Both the position numbers and the translations under genes were made by a program. 64,000 nt of DNA, taken from Pythium myriotylum. Lineage: Eukaryota; Oomycota; Peronosporomycetes; Pythiales; Pythiaceae. Below are positions 29,540 through 38,655 of this stretch, piece after piece (position 1 is the first letter of the stretch; each line of letters starts with the position of its first letter). A model generated the notes under the pieces. That model had not been told where the DNA came from, searched no databases, and saw nothing but the letters and a program-made list of their open reading frames with translations. The stretch covers positions 97,196 to 161,195 of the forward strand of contig JALJCQ010000002.1 of the NCBI GenBank assembly GCA_023091665.1. Direction: 5' to 3'.

Positions 29540-30265
29540 ACATATATATATATAAATAGATATTTCAAAAAAAAATATAAATAAAAAAATAATAAATATT
29601 TGACTCAATAAATCTGGTGGGGAAATTATACTACTCATTAATATGAATTTTAAATAAAAAAATTTCCTTAAGTTAATTAATATCTTAATTTCAAAAATTC
29701 TGTTAAAAATTATATAAAATAATAAAAAAAAATAAATAAATAAAATATATATATAGATAGAAGATAAAAATATGAAATTAAAATAATTTTTAAAATTAGG
29801 TTCAAAATAAATATTAAATAAATATTTATTTGAAAAATTTTCATTAATATTTATAAAAAATATAAAAATATTAGGAATAATTTTCATCAATATAATAAAA
29901 ATCACAATAAAATTTAAAATTACGAATAATATATAAAATTTTATAAATTTTAAATTTTCAAATTTAAACAGGCCCGTAGATATAAAAAACCAAAACTGAA
30001 TTATTAATAATTGTGTTGTTATAAATGTTGAAATAAAAATAGATATTATTATATTAGTAAGAAATAATTCTGTTATATTTGTGAAAATAAAATATTTTAA
30101 TAAATTACTATTTGTTAAAATATTTATAAATAAATATATTAATTGATTAGAAAAATAATAAGAAACAAAAAATAAATAAAAAAAAGTAATAAAAAAAATT
30201 ATAAAATTATATTTTAATTCAAATAAATGTAGTTGTAAATAGTTTTTTATTTTAGTATTATGCAT
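29519..30265 (-). CDS. tatC: Twin-arginine translocase subunit TatC
   Basis: A 248-residue inner-membrane protein with six hydrophobic segments. The N-terminal LQLHLFELKYNFI corresponds to the family HLxELRxR motif. The GLFKFENLKFIKFY loop and the SSIISPPDLLSQIFI block (family TPPDxxSQ) are clear. It is the ymf16/mttB gene of protist and plant mitochondria and acts in export of folded proteins. It lies opposite to the ribosomal genes on both sides. Confidence 0.94.
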   Translation of the reverse strand: MHNTKIKNYLQLHLFELKYNFIIFFITFFYLFFVSYYFSNQLIYLFINILTNSNLLKYFIFTNITELFLTNIIISIFISTFITTQLLIIQFWFFISTGLFKFENLKFIKFYILFVILNFIVIFIILMKIIPNIFIFFININENFSNKYLFNIYFEPNFKNYFNFIFLSSIYIYILFIYFFLLFYIIFNRIFEIKILINLRKFFYLKFILMSSIISPPDLLSQIFIIFLFIFFFEISIYIYICLYRYFF

Positions 30266-30291
30266 ATTATATATATAATAACATTATAAAA

Positions 30292-30375
30292 GCCTACTTG
30301 GTGAAATTGGTAAACACGATAGATTTAAAATCTGTTCCCTCTTCTGGGTTATTGGTTCAAGTCCAATAGTAGGTA
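30292..30375 (+). tRNA. trnL: tRNA-Leu (UAA)
   Basis: Class II tRNA. Acceptor GCCTACT/AGTAGGT, anticodon loop TTTAAAA with TAA. UUA is by far the commonest Leu codon here. Confidence 0.92.
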
Positions 30376-30386
30376 TAATAAATATT

Positions 30387-30471
30387 TATCAAAGTGGTGA
30401 AATTGGTAAACACGTTACACTTAGGATGTAAAGCTATAAAGCATTAAGGGTTCGAGTCCCTTCTTTGATAA
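30387..30471 (+). tRNA. trnL: tRNA-Leu (UAG)
   Basis: Class II tRNA. Acceptor TATCAAA/TTTGATA, anticodon loop TTAGGAT with TAG. Confidence 0.92.
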
Positions 30472-30493
30472 TTTCTAAAATAATAGAATTTAA

Positions 30494-30565
30494 GACGAGA
30501 TAGAGTAATTGGTAACTTATCAGGCTCATAATCTGAAGATGTAGGTTCGAGTCCTACTTTCGTCA
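30494..30565 (+). tRNA. trnM: tRNA-fMet (CAU), initiator
   Basis: Acceptor GACGAGA/TTTCGTC, anticodon loop CTCATAA in a TCAGG/TCTGA stem. The body resembles plant-mitochondrial initiator tRNA (GAGTAATTGGTAACTTATCAG). Confidence 0.85.
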
Positions 30566-30575
30566 ATTTTTAAAT

Positions 30576-30947
30576 ATGATTCAAGTTCAGACAAAATTAA
30601 AAATTAATGATAATAGTGGAATCAAATTAGGACAATGTATAAAAATTTATAAAAGTAAAATTGGTAAAATAGGTGATAAAATATTAATTTCTGCTAAAAA
30701 ATTACGTTTAAATCAAAAAAAAAAAATAAAAATAAGAAAAGGAGATTTATTTAAAGCTTTAATTATTCATACAACTTACCAAAAAAAAAGTACAATAGGA
30801 AATATAATTAAATTTGATAAAAATTGTATAATTATATTAAATAATCAAAATAAACCATTAGGAACTAGAATTTTTGGTCCGATTACTTCTGAATTTAGAA
30901 AACAGAAAAATTTTAAAATATTATCTTTGTCTTCAAATATTTTATAA
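30576..30947 (+). CDS. rpl14: Ribosomal protein L14
   Basis: A 123-residue large-subunit protein. The start MIQVQTKLKINDNSGIKLGQCIKI and the strings RKGDLFKALIIHT, NCIIILNNQNKPLGTRIFGPI and the truncated-looking C-terminus match L14. rpl14 and rpl5 stay adjacent as in the bacterial spc operon, 3 bases apart. Confidence 0.96.
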   Translation: MIQVQTKLKINDNSGIKLGQCIKIYKSKIGKIGDKILISAKKLRLNQKKKIKIRKGDLFKALIIHTTYQKKSTIGNIIKFDKNCIIILNNQNKPLGTRIFGPITSEFRKQKNFKILSLSSNIL

Positions 30948-30950
30948 AAT

Positions 30951-31487
30951 ATGAACAATAATATAAAAAATCATTATAAAAGTGTTATTACATATGACCT
31001 TTTAACTAAATTACATTACAAAAATATTTTTGAAGTACCAAAAATAACTAAAATTTGTTTAAATATAGGTTTTAAAAATGCCAATATTGAAAAAAAAAAA
31101 TTAATAAATATTTTAGTACTTTTAAAATTAATAACAAACCAAAAACCGATTGTAACTCAATCAAAAAAAAATAATATTTTTTTAAAAATTAAAAAAAATT
31201 CAATTATCGGTTGTAAAGTAACATTAAGAAAAAATAATATTTATGTTTTTTTAGAAAAACTTATTCTTTTTGTAATACCAACTTTAAATAAAAAAATTAA
31301 ATTTAATGAAGAAAATAAAAATATTTTAAATTTCCAAATTAAAAATATTTTAAATTTTTTTGAATTAAGAAGAGAATTTTTGAAATTTAAAGAAATTCCA
31401 CCAATCGATGTGTCAATACATACAAATGCTAAAAATAATTATGAATTATTTGCATTATTAAATTCTTTATTTATAATTAAAAAATAA
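30951..31487 (+). CDS. rpl5: Ribosomal protein L5
   Basis: A 178-residue large-subunit protein that binds 5S rRNA in bacteria. The VPKITKICLNIGFKNA block, NQKPIVTQSKKN, and the C-terminal KEIPPIDVSIHTNAKNNYEL identify it. No 5S rRNA gene was seen in the window. Confidence 0.94.
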   Translation: MNNNIKNHYKSVITYDLLTKLHYKNIFEVPKITKICLNIGFKNANIEKKKLINILVLLKLITNQKPIVTQSKKNNIFLKIKKNSIIGCKVTLRKNNIYVFLEKLILFVIPTLNKKIKFNEENKNILNFQIKNILNFFELRREFLKFKEIPPIDVSIHTNAKNNYELFALLNSLFIIKK

Positions 31488-31490
31488 AAA

Positions 31491-31563
31491 GCGAAAATAG
31501 CTCAATTGGTAGAGTATAACCTTGCCAAGGTTACTGTTGAGGGTTCGAGTCCCTTTTTTCGCT
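31491..31563 (+). tRNA. trnG: tRNA-Gly (GCC)
   Basis: Acceptor GCGAAAA/TTTTCGC, anticodon stem TAACC/GGTTA around TTGCCAA, anticodon GCC. It starts 3 bases after the rpl5 stop. Confidence 0.93.
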
Positions 31564-31591
31564 TTAATTTTGTTAAATATTATAAAATAAA

Positions 31592-31717
31592 ATGGACCCA
31601 AAGGCAGCTTTTGGTATTTCCATATTTTTTATAGGGAATAATATTAGAATAGACATTTTAAAATTTAATATTTATCAAGATGTTTTTTTTTATAAAATTA
31701 AAAATATTTATTTATGA
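31592..31717 (+). CDS. Possible 41-codon ORF coupled to orf116
   Basis: An ATG-initiated frame beginning MDPKAAFGISIFFIGNN. It ends in TGA that overlaps the ATG of orf116 (ATGA arrangement). The first 45 bases hold much more G and C than the surrounding spacer, and CCAAAGGCAGCTTTTGG there could also fold into a small hairpin. Either a small translated leader or a structured RNA element would explain the composition. The TGA stop and short length keep this uncertain. Confidence 0.35.
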   Translation: MDPKAAFGISIFFIGNNIRIDILKFNIYQDVFFYKIKNIYL

Positions 31718-32064
31718 TTTTTACACTATTTTTAAGAAACAGTTTTTTGTTAATATATAACATTTCCTCATTATTACAAACAATAACAACAAAATCTTTA
31801 AAAAAAATTTTTTTATTCGTGCTATTATACCTTTTTTTTAATTTATATTTATTTCCAACTATAGCTTTATGTGAAATCGATTATGATTTGTTAGATAGAA
31901 CAAATAATACATATAAAGGTTCTAAAATTGTATATGAAACCCCAGAAGCTATTGTTACTCAAGAAGATATGGATTATGCAAATTATGTATGTGATACAAT
32001 TCTTATGGTATGCACAATTGTTATTTTAATAACTTTTCCTTTTGTAATGTATGAAGGGGAATAA
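31714..32064 (+). CDS. orf116, small two-helix membrane protein
   Basis: A 116-residue protein of unknown function. A hydrophobic segment at about residues 30-52 ends in LFPTIALCEIDYDLL; an acidic loop with VYETPEAIVTQEDMDY follows, then a second helix at about 92-110 and the acidic end YEGE. A membrane segment followed by a cysteine and acidic residues also occurs in the anchor-module family, but I see no alignable similarity. It lies between trnG and trnG in a region that otherwise holds only core genes, so a conserved lineage-specific gene is plausible. A/T-only runs follow it. Confidence 0.6.
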   Translation: MIFTLFLRNSFLLIYNISSLLQTITTKSLKKIFLFVLLYLFFNLYLFPTIALCEIDYDLLDRTNNTYKGSKIVYETPEAIVTQEDMDYANYVCDTILMVCTIVILITFPFVMYEGE

Positions 32065-32118
32065 AAAAAAAAATAAAAAAAAAAAAATAAAAAAAAAAAT
32101 AAAAAAAAAACTATTTTT

Positions 32119-32190
32119 GTGATTATAGATTAATTGGTAAATCCTTTATCTTCCAAGTAAATATTGTGGGTTCGAGTCCCACTAATCACA
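32119..32190 (+). tRNA. trnG: tRNA-Gly (UCC)
   Basis: Acceptor GTGATTA/TAATCAC, anticodon stem TTTAT/GTAAA around CTTCCAA, anticodon TCC. Confidence 0.9.
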
Positions 32191-32199
32191 AAAATAAAA

Positions 32200-32283
32200 G
32201 GAGAAATGGCTGAGTGGTTAAAAGCGGCAGACTGTAAATTTGTTGAATTAATTTCTACGTAGGTTCAAATCCTACTTTCTCCA
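32200..32283 (+). tRNA. trnY: tRNA-Tyr (GUA)
   Basis: Acceptor GGAGAAA/TTTCTCC, anticodon loop CTGTAAA with GTA, long variable arm as in bacterial-type tRNA-Tyr. Confidence 0.93.
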
Positions 32284-32392
32284 ATTATTCCAAATTAACT
32301 TTTTTTATCTTTTAAGATATTACAAAATATAAGAATATTTAAAATCTAATTTAGTGAAAAAATAAAAATTTATGTTAAATATTTAATATAAA

Positions 32393-33257
32393 TATTAAAT
32401 AGAGTTTGATCCTGGCTCAGAATAAATGCTATTGGTATGCTTAACACATGCAAGTTGAATGTTTTTTTTAAGGCATAGCGAACGGGTGAGTAACGCGTGA
32501 ATTATCTACCTTTTAATTCAGAATAATTATTTTATATAAAAATACTGAATAAATAAATTAAAGTTTTAGAAACGTTAAAAGATGGGTTTGCGTAAGATTA
32601 GGTAGTTGGTAGTTTAAAAGACTACCAAGCCGACTATCTTTAGCTGGTTTGAAAGAATGATCAGCCACATTGGGACTGAGACACGGCCCAAACTTTTTTA
32701 AAGGCAGCAGTGGGGAATTTTGGACAATGAGCGAAAGCTTGATCCAGCAATACCAAGTGAGTGAAGAAGGCTAATTAGGTTGTAAAGCTCTTTTATTAAG
32801 GAGGAAAATGACAGTACTTAAAGAAAAAGTTCCGGCTAATACCCGTGCCAGCAGCCGCGGTAATACGGGAGGAGCGAGCATTATTCGGAATGATTAGGCG
32901 TAAAGGGTTTGTAGGTGGTTTTTTAAGTTGAAAAAAACAGATTAAAGCTCAACTTTATAAATTTTTTCAAAACTGAGAAACTTGAGTATAAATAGAGGAT
33001 AATGGAATTTCTATTGGAGGGATAAAATATGTTGATAATAGAAGGAAGATCAAGAGCGAAGGCAATTATCTGGGTATATACTGACACTGAGAAACGAAAG
33101 CTTGGGTATCAAACGGGATTAGAGACCCCGGTAGTCCATGCTGTAAACGATGAGTGCTCATATTTAGAGTTTTTTAGATATTAAGCTAACGCGTTAAGCA
33201 CTCCGCCTGAAAAGTATAATCGCAAGATCGAAATTCAAAGGAATTGACGGGAGCCTA

Positions 33258-33289
<32 letters not shown>

Positions 33290-33905
33290 AATACGCGCAG
33301 AACCTTACCAACTCTTGCAAATTTTATTATAAATTTTTATAATAAGAACAGGCGTTGCATGGCTGTCGTCAGCTCGTGTTGTGAAATGTTTGGTTAAATC
33401 CTTTAACGAGCGCAACCCCTATTGTTAGTTGCCACTTTATTAAATTTAATAAAAGCACTCTAATAAAAATGTCAATGATAGGTTGAAGGAAGGTAGGGAT
33501 GACGTCAAGTCTTCATGGCCCTTATGAGTTGGGCTACACACGTGCTACAATGATAATTACAATGAGAGGCAATAATGATTTAAAAATTGGAGCAAATCTT
33601 TAAAAATTATCTCAGTTCGGATTATGGGCTGCAACTCGCCCATATGAAGTTGGAATCGCTAGTAATCGCAGAACAGCATGCTGCGGTGAATATGTTACTA
33701 GGCTTTGTACACACCGCCCGTCGCATCAAGGAAGTTAAATATTTTTAAAATAATTTTATTTTTTTAAATTTTATTAGTTAATTATTTAATTTTAATTTTT
33801 TAAAATAAGATTTAAATGTGATAAAGTTCCTAAAAAGTATTTAGTAACTTTGATGAAGTCGTAACAAGGTAGTTGTAGGGGAACCTGTAGCTGGAAGAGC
33901 TCTAT
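32393..33905 (+). rRNA. rns: Small subunit ribosomal RNA
   Basis: A bacterial-type 16S-like rRNA. AGAGTTTGATCCTGGCTCAG marks the 5' part; GTGCCAGCAGCCGCGGTAA, GGATTAGAGACCC, the CAAGCGGTGGAGCATGTGG block and TACACACCGCCCGTC follow in order. The 3' end reads GGAACCTGTAGCTGGAAGAG instead of ending in CCTCC, so there is no anti-Shine-Dalgarno sequence. Helix 44 is enlarged by AT-rich sequence (about 33740-33830). Ends are estimated. Confidence 0.96.
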
Positions 33906-34028
33906 TATATTCTTATATTATAAAAAGGTTATTCAAAATAGCTGTATATTTTAGTATATGTATACTAATTTGTCGAGATTTTAATAGAAATTATTAAATA
34001 AATTTTATTATTATAGACATAAATATTT

Positions 34029-34670
34029 ATGAATTTTGAAACCATTTTTTTCTTTTTTTTTTCAAGTATAGTTTTAACTTCAGCTATATTTGTAATATAT
34101 TCTACAAATACAATATATTCAGCATTTTTTTTAATTTTAGCTTTTACAAATTCTACAGGATTATTATTAATATCAGAAGTAGAATTTCTTTCTATTATGT
34201 TAATCATAATATATGTTGGAGCTATTACAGTATTATTTTTATTCGTTATTATGATGTTAGATATTAATATATTAATAGATAAAAATAATAATAAAAATTT
34301 TGGTTATCTTCCAATTATTTTTTTAATTAGTTTTGTTTTCTTTTTAGAAACTTTTTTAATGTTTAGTAAAATTTTTACAACATATTATCATTTAATTGAG
34401 CAATCTTTTTTTAAAAATGAAGTTTTTTACAAAAAATTTATTACTCAAGTAGATTATATAACAAATGTTGAGACTATTGGACATGTACTTTATACTTATT
34501 ATGCTTTTTTTTTTTTAGCTGCAGGTATTATTTTATTAATAGCTTTAATAGGTGCTGTTACATTAACTAAAAAAGAAAAAAGAAAAGAAAGTTTTTTAAC
34601 AAAAAACATATATAAACAATTATCAAGAAATTCATTAAAAGCTATTTTTAATGTTAAAAGTAAAAATTAA
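34029..34670 (+). CDS. nad6: NADH dehydrogenase subunit 6
   Basis: A 213-residue complex I membrane subunit with five hydrophobic segments. The conserved string LLISEVEFLSIMLIIIYVGAITVLFLFVIMML (residues about 45-77) is the family hallmark. The start is the ATG after the rns-nad6 spacer, and trnR begins at the second base past the stop. Confidence 0.97.
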   Translation: MNFETIFFFFFSSIVLTSAIFVIYSTNTIYSAFFLILAFTNSTGLLLISEVEFLSIMLIIIYVGAITVLFLFVIMMLDINILIDKNNNKNFGYLPIIFLISFVFFLETFLMFSKIFTTYYHLIEQSFFKNEVFYKKFITQVDYITNVETIGHVLYTYYAFFFLAAGIILLIALIGAVTLTKKEKRKESFLTKNIYKQLSRNSLKAIFNVKSKN

Positions 34671-34671
34671 A

Positions 34672-34744
34672 ACGACCTTAACTTAATTGGTAGAGTATTA
34701 GCCTTCTAAGCTTTAAAATCTTGGTTCGAGTCCAAGAGGTTGTA
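34672..34744 (+). tRNA. trnR: tRNA-Arg (UCU)
   Basis: Acceptor ACGACCT/AGGTTGT; loop CTTCTAA gives TCT. The outer two pairs of the anticodon stem are T-T mismatches, which is unusual but the rest of the cloverleaf is sound. Confidence 0.85.
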
Positions 34745-35079
34745 AATTTTTATATTTATTAATTTATGTTTTATTTATAAAATTTTTATAATATTAAAAA
34801 CATAAATATACTTTCTTATTAAAATCTATTGTTATAGATCTTATATTAAATATTATAAATAAAAAAAATTTTATATTATCTGAAATTTATTAAATTCGTG
34901 TTATTAAAATAAAATTTTATTATAAATACTTTTGAAAAAAGGGAATTATAATTTATATTTATAATATTTAATTATGAATAAGTATATATATATATATTTT
35001 AAAATTGAATTATTATTTTAAAAAATATATATTATTTGAGAATATAATTTGATTGAATTATATTTGAGTTTTCATATTT
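34745..35079. other. AT-rich spacer upstream of nad9
   Basis: 335 bp with no gene. A short perfect hairpin with arms AATATAATT/AATTATATT lies about 30 bases before nad9. The same spacer occurs mirrored at 47384-47718 in front of the nad9 fragment, so any nad9 promoter here is duplicated. Confidence 0.5.
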
Positions 35080-35643
35080 ATGAAATTAATTAAAGCTTAT
35101 AATCAATATTTATTAAATATTTTACCTATTATAAATTATTCTATATATAAAAATGAATTATGTATTAATATTCCTTTTAATAAAATAATTCCAATTTTTT
35201 TTTTTTTAAAAAATCATACCAATTCTCAATTTAAAATTTTATCAGATATATGTGCTGTTGATTATATCAACAAAAAAGAACGTTTTGAAATTATTTATAA
35301 TTTATTAAGTATTCGTTTTAATAGCAGATTAAAAGTTAAAATTTGTGTAAATGAGTTACAACCAATCGATTCTATTGTTGATATATATAGAACAGCTGGT
35401 TGGTCTGAAAGAGAGGTTTGGGATATGTTTGGTATTTTTTTTAATAATCATCCTGATTTACGAAGAATCTTAACTGATTACGGTTTTGAAGGACATCCTT
35501 TACGAAAAGATTTTCCTTTAAGTGGTTATTTAGAAGTTTATTATAATGAGTTAAAAAAAAGAGTTGTTTACGAACCTTTGAAATTATCTCAACAATATAG
35601 ACTTTTTGAATTTAATAGCCCTTGGAATAAAAAAACATATTAA
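35080..35643 (+). CDS. nad9: NADH dehydrogenase subunit 9 (30-kDa subunit)
   Basis: A 187-residue peripheral-arm subunit of complex I. The signature is complete: ERFEIIYNLLSIRFNSR, RTAGWSEREVWDMFGIFF and DLRRILTDYGFEGHPLRKDFPL. The first 25 codons lie inside the inverted repeat, the rest in the large unique region. A fragment is therefore present at 47309-47383. Confidence 0.98.
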   Translation: MKLIKAYNQYLLNILPIINYSIYKNELCINIPFNKIIPIFFFLKNHTNSQFKILSDICAVDYINKKERFEIIYNLLSIRFNSRLKVKICVNELQPIDSIVDIYRTAGWSEREVWDMFGIFFNNHPDLRRILTDYGFEGHPLRKDFPLSGYLEVYYNELKKRVVYEPLKLSQQYRLFEFNSPWNKKTY

Positions 35644-35681
35644 AATTATATTAGTTTTTAGGAAAAATTCTATTTCATTTT

Positions 35682-36827
35682 ATGAGATGGAATAAAAAAT
35701 CTTTATTTGCAGTTGTAAATAATCATTTAATTGATTATCCAACTCCAATCAATTTAAATTATTTTTATGGATTTGGTTCATTAGCTGGTATTATGTTAGC
35801 AATCCAAATTTTAACTGGTATTTTTTTAGCAATGCATTATACTCCTCATATTGATTTAGCTTTCAATAGTGTAGAACATATTATGAGAGATGTAAATAAT
35901 GGTTGGTTAATTAGATACACCCATGCAAATGGTGCTTCGTTTTTTTTTATTGTGGTTTATGTACATATTTTTAGAGGTTTATATTATGGATCTTATATTA
36001 CTCCAAGAGAAGCTGTATGGTGTTCAGGTGTTGTTATTTTTATTTTAATGATGGCAACAGCTTTTATGGGATATGTATTACCTTGGGGACAAATGAGTTT
36101 TTGGGGTGCTACCGTTATTACTAATTTATTTTCAGCTGTACCTTTAGTAGGAAAAGATATAGTAGATTGGTTATGGGGTGGTTTTGCTGTTGATAACCCA
36201 ACTTTAAATAGATTTTTTAGTTTGCATTTTACTATGCCTTTTGTAATTGTAGGTGCAGTTTTAATTCATTTAGCATTATTACATGAAGTTGGTTCTAATA
36301 ATCCATTAGGTTTAACTTTAAAAACTGAAAATATACCTTTTTATCCTTATTTTTATACAAAAGATTTATTTGGTTTAATGGTATTATTTTTAGTATTTTT
36401 TATTTTTGTATTTTACTATCCAAATACTTTAGGACACCCAGATAATTATATAGAGGCAAACCCAATGAAAACTCCATTACACATTGTGCCAGAATGGTAT
36501 TTTTTACCTTTTTATGCTATTTTAAGATCTATTCCTAACAAAATAGGTGGTGTTATTGGAATGTTTGGTTCATTAATTATATTATTAACTATACCTTTTA
36601 CAAATTCATCAGAAATTAGAAGTACAGCTTTTAGACCAATATATAAAGTAGCTTATTGGTTATTAGTAGTAGCTTTCTTTTTATTAGGTTGGGTTGGTCA
36701 AATGCCTGTAGAATATCCTTATACTGAAATAGGTGTTATAAGTATGATTTATTATTTTTCTTTTTTTATAATTATTATACCATTTTTAGGTAAAATAGAA
36801 TCATATTTAATAAGATATAAAGTATAA
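35682..36827 (+). CDS. cob: Cytochrome b
   Basis: The 381-residue heme-bearing core of complex III. Eight membrane helices, the paired heme histidines in helices B and D, the string [18 protein letters not shown] and the quinol-site [13 protein letters not shown] are present. It follows nad9 by 38 bases and converges on atp1. Confidence 0.99.
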   Translation: MRWNKKSLFAVVNNHLIDYPTPINLNYFYGFGSLAGIMLAIQILTGIFLAMHYTPHIDLAFNSVEHIMRDVNNGWLIRYTHANGASFFFIVVYVHIFRGLYYGSYITPREAVWCSGVVIFILMMATAFMGYVLPWGQMSFWGATVITNLFSAVPLVGKDIVDWLWGGFAVDNPTLNRFFSLHFTMPFVIVGAVLIHLALLHEVGSNNPLGLTLKTENIPFYPYFYTKDLFGLMVLFLVFFIFVFYYPNTLGHPDNYIEANPMKTPLHIVPEWYFLPFYAILRSIPNKIGGVIGMFGSLIILLTIPFTNSSEIRSTAFRPIYKVAYWLLVVAFFLLGWVGQMPVEYPYTEIGVISMIYYFSFFIIIIPFLGKIESYLIRYKV

Positions 36828-36861
36828 AATAATAAATAATTAAAATAAATTTTATATATAT

Positions 36862-36895
36862 TATATCATTAAAATAATATTATTTTAATGATATA
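36862..36895. terminator. 34-bp perfect palindrome between cob and atp1
   Basis: A loopless palindrome centred on AATAATATTATT with TATATC/GATATA ends, 35 bases past the cob stop. Cob and atp1 converge here, so it probably serves as a 3'-end hairpin on either strand. Confidence 0.5.
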
Positions 36896-36928
36896 TTTTA
36901 ATGATATATATATATATATACTAATAAT

Positions 36929-36965
36929 TAATTATTATTGATAATTATATTTATTATCAATAATA
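36929..36965. terminator. 15-bp stem-loop 3' of atp1
   Basis: Arms 36929-36943 and 36951-36965 pair perfectly (core ATTGATAAT/ATTATCAAT) around a 7-base loop, about 20 bases past the atp1 stop. It is the second hairpin of the convergent cob/atp1 spacer. Confidence 0.5.
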
Positions 36966-36984
36966 ATATTTATTTTATAAAAAA

Positions 36985-38514
36985 TTATTTATTTAAAAAA
37001 TTTTTAGTAAAATTATCAGCTAAATTTCTTAATTTTTGATCTAATTCTTTAGAAATTTCTTTTTTTGTTGAAATTTCATTTAATATTTCAGAATGATTAT
37101 TTTTAATAAAATTTAACCAAGTAGTTTCAAAAGTTGATATTTTATCTACAGCTATTTTATCTAAGAAACCTTTAACACCTAAAAAAATAATAACAACTTG
37201 ATCTTCAACAGATAATGGTACGTTTAAACCTTGTTTTAACATTTCTGTTAATCTAATACCTCTGTGTAATTGTTGTTGTGTAGTAGCATCTAAATCAGAA
37301 CCAAATTGAGCGAAAGCTTGTACCTCCCTAAATTGTGCTAATTCTAATTTCATAGTACCAGCAATTTGTTTCATTGCTTTAATTTGAGCAGAAGAACCTA
37401 CACGGCTTACAGATAAACCAACACTAATTGCAGGTCTTTGACCTTGATTGAATAATTCAGTTTCTAAGAAAATTTGACCATCAGTAATAGAAATAACGTT
37501 TGTAGGAATATATGCAGAAACGTCACCAGCTTGAGTTTCAATAACAGGTAAAGCTGTTAAAGAACCACCACCTATTTTTTTGTTCATTTTAGCAGCTCTT
37601 TCTAATAATCTTGAGTGTAAATAGAATACATCACCTGGGTAAGCTTCTCTACCTGGAGGTCTTCTTAATAATAAAGACATTTGTCTATAAGCCACCGCTT
37701 GTTTTGATAAATCATCATAAAAAATAACAGCATGCTTACCATTATCTCTAAAAAATTCACCTAAAGCACAACCTGTATATGGAGCTAAAAATTGTAATGG
37801 AGCTGAATCAGAAGCAGTAGCAGCTACTATAACTGAAAAGAACATAGCATTTTTTTCTTCTAAAGTTTTTGTTAATTCAGCGATAGTTGATCTTTTTTGA
37901 CCTACACCTACATAAATACAATATAATTGATTATCAGTATCTTTTTTTAAATGAGGTTCTCTTTGATTAATTATTGTATCTATTGCAATAGAAGTTTTAC
38001 CTGTTTGTCTGTCACCAATAATTAATTCCCTTTGACCTCTACCTATTGGAATTAAACTATCAACAGCTTTTAAACCTGTTTGAACTGGTTCATTAACTTT
38101 TTGTCTAGGCATAATACCTGGAGCTTTAATTTCTACTCTACTAGAAAGTTTAGTATTAATTTGACCTTTACCATCAATTGGTTGACCTAAAGCATCAACT
38201 ACACGACCTAATACTTCTGCACCTACAGGAACACTAACAATTGAACCTGTTCTTCTAACAAAATTACCTTCTTGAATTTCTCTATCATTACTAAAAACAA
38301 CCACACCAACAACATCAGGTTCTAAGTTTAATGCCATACCTTTAATATCACCGTTATTAAATTCAACCATTTCACCAGCTTGAATTTTGGTTAAACCGTA
38401 ACATCTAGCGATACCGTCACTCATAGATAAAACAATACCAGTTTCTTGTAAACTTTTTTCATCTTTGTATTTTTTAATATTTGATTCTAGAATATATGAT
38501 AATTCAATAGCCAT
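36985..38514 (-). CDS. atp1: ATP synthase F1 subunit alpha
   Basis: A 509-residue soluble subunit of the F1 head. The Walker A string GDRQTGKTS, the [16 protein letters not shown] block, the [15 protein letters not shown] Walker B region and the family signature [14 protein letters not shown] are present; full length. Mitochondrial atp1 is kept by oomycetes, plants and some other protists. It lies beside trnE. Confidence 0.98.
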   Translation of the reverse strand: MAIELSYILESNIKKYKDEKSLQETGIVLSMSDGIARCYGLTKIQAGEMVEFNNGDIKGMALNLEPDVVGVVVFSNDREIQEGNFVRRTGSIVSVPVGAEVLGRVVDALGQPIDGKGQINTKLSSRVEIKAPGIMPRQKVNEPVQTGLKAVDSLIPIGRGQRELIIGDRQTGKTSIAIDTIINQREPHLKKDTDNQLYCIYVGVGQKRSTIAELTKTLEEKNAMFFSVIVAATASDSAPLQFLAPYTGCALGEFFRDNGKHAVIFYDDLSKQAVAYRQMSLLLRRPPGREAYPGDVFYLHSRLLERAAKMNKKIGGGSLTALPVIETQAGDVSAYIPTNVISITDGQIFLETELFNQGQRPAISVGLSVSRVGSSAQIKAMKQIAGTMKLELAQFREVQAFAQFGSDLDATTQQQLHRGIRLTEMLKQGLNVPLSVEDQVVIIFLGVKGFLDKIAVDKISTFETTWLNFIKNNHSEILNEISTKKEISKELDQKLRNLADNFTKNFLNK

Positions 38515-38540
38515 TAAATGGTTATTAAATTATCATATTA

Positions 38541-38612
38541 TACCCTTTACGAGAATTGAACTCGTGTTTTTGCCGTGAAAAGGCAATGTCCTAACCACTA
38601 GACTAAAAGGGC
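38541..38612 (-). tRNA. trnE: tRNA-Glu (UUC)
   Basis: Acceptor GCCCTTT/AAAGGGT, anticodon stem TTGCC/GGCAA around TTTTCAC, anticodon TTC. Confidence 0.94.
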
Positions 38613-38655
38613 TTTTTAAAATAATAATTTTATTATTAAAATAAAATTATTATTT

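Larger units (their letters stand above)
18463..35154. repeat. Inverted repeat arm A, inner part
   Basis: Reverse complement of 47309-64000; paired positions sum to 82463. It holds rnl, rns, most ribosomal protein genes, tatC, nad6 and 16 tRNA genes. The inner boundary is at 35154/35155, inside nad9 after its 25th codon. The outer limit 18463 is set by the window edge. Confidence 0.97.

Noticed and set aside
31592..31640. A reduced tmRNA, which oomycete mitochondria are reported to encode
   Set aside because: I found no T-loop-like GTTCRA arm or tRNA-Ala-type acceptor here or in other spacers by eye; a covariance search of the whole molecule would be decisive.
33740..33830. Intron in rns
   Set aside because: The AT-rich insertion lies between the two strands of helix 44 and is better read as an enlarged helix tip; no intron-encoded protein or core motifs.
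33965..34207. 80-codon minus-strand frame over the start of nad6 (mirror 48256-48498)
   Set aside because: Antisense shadow of nad6 membrane helices; no independent support.
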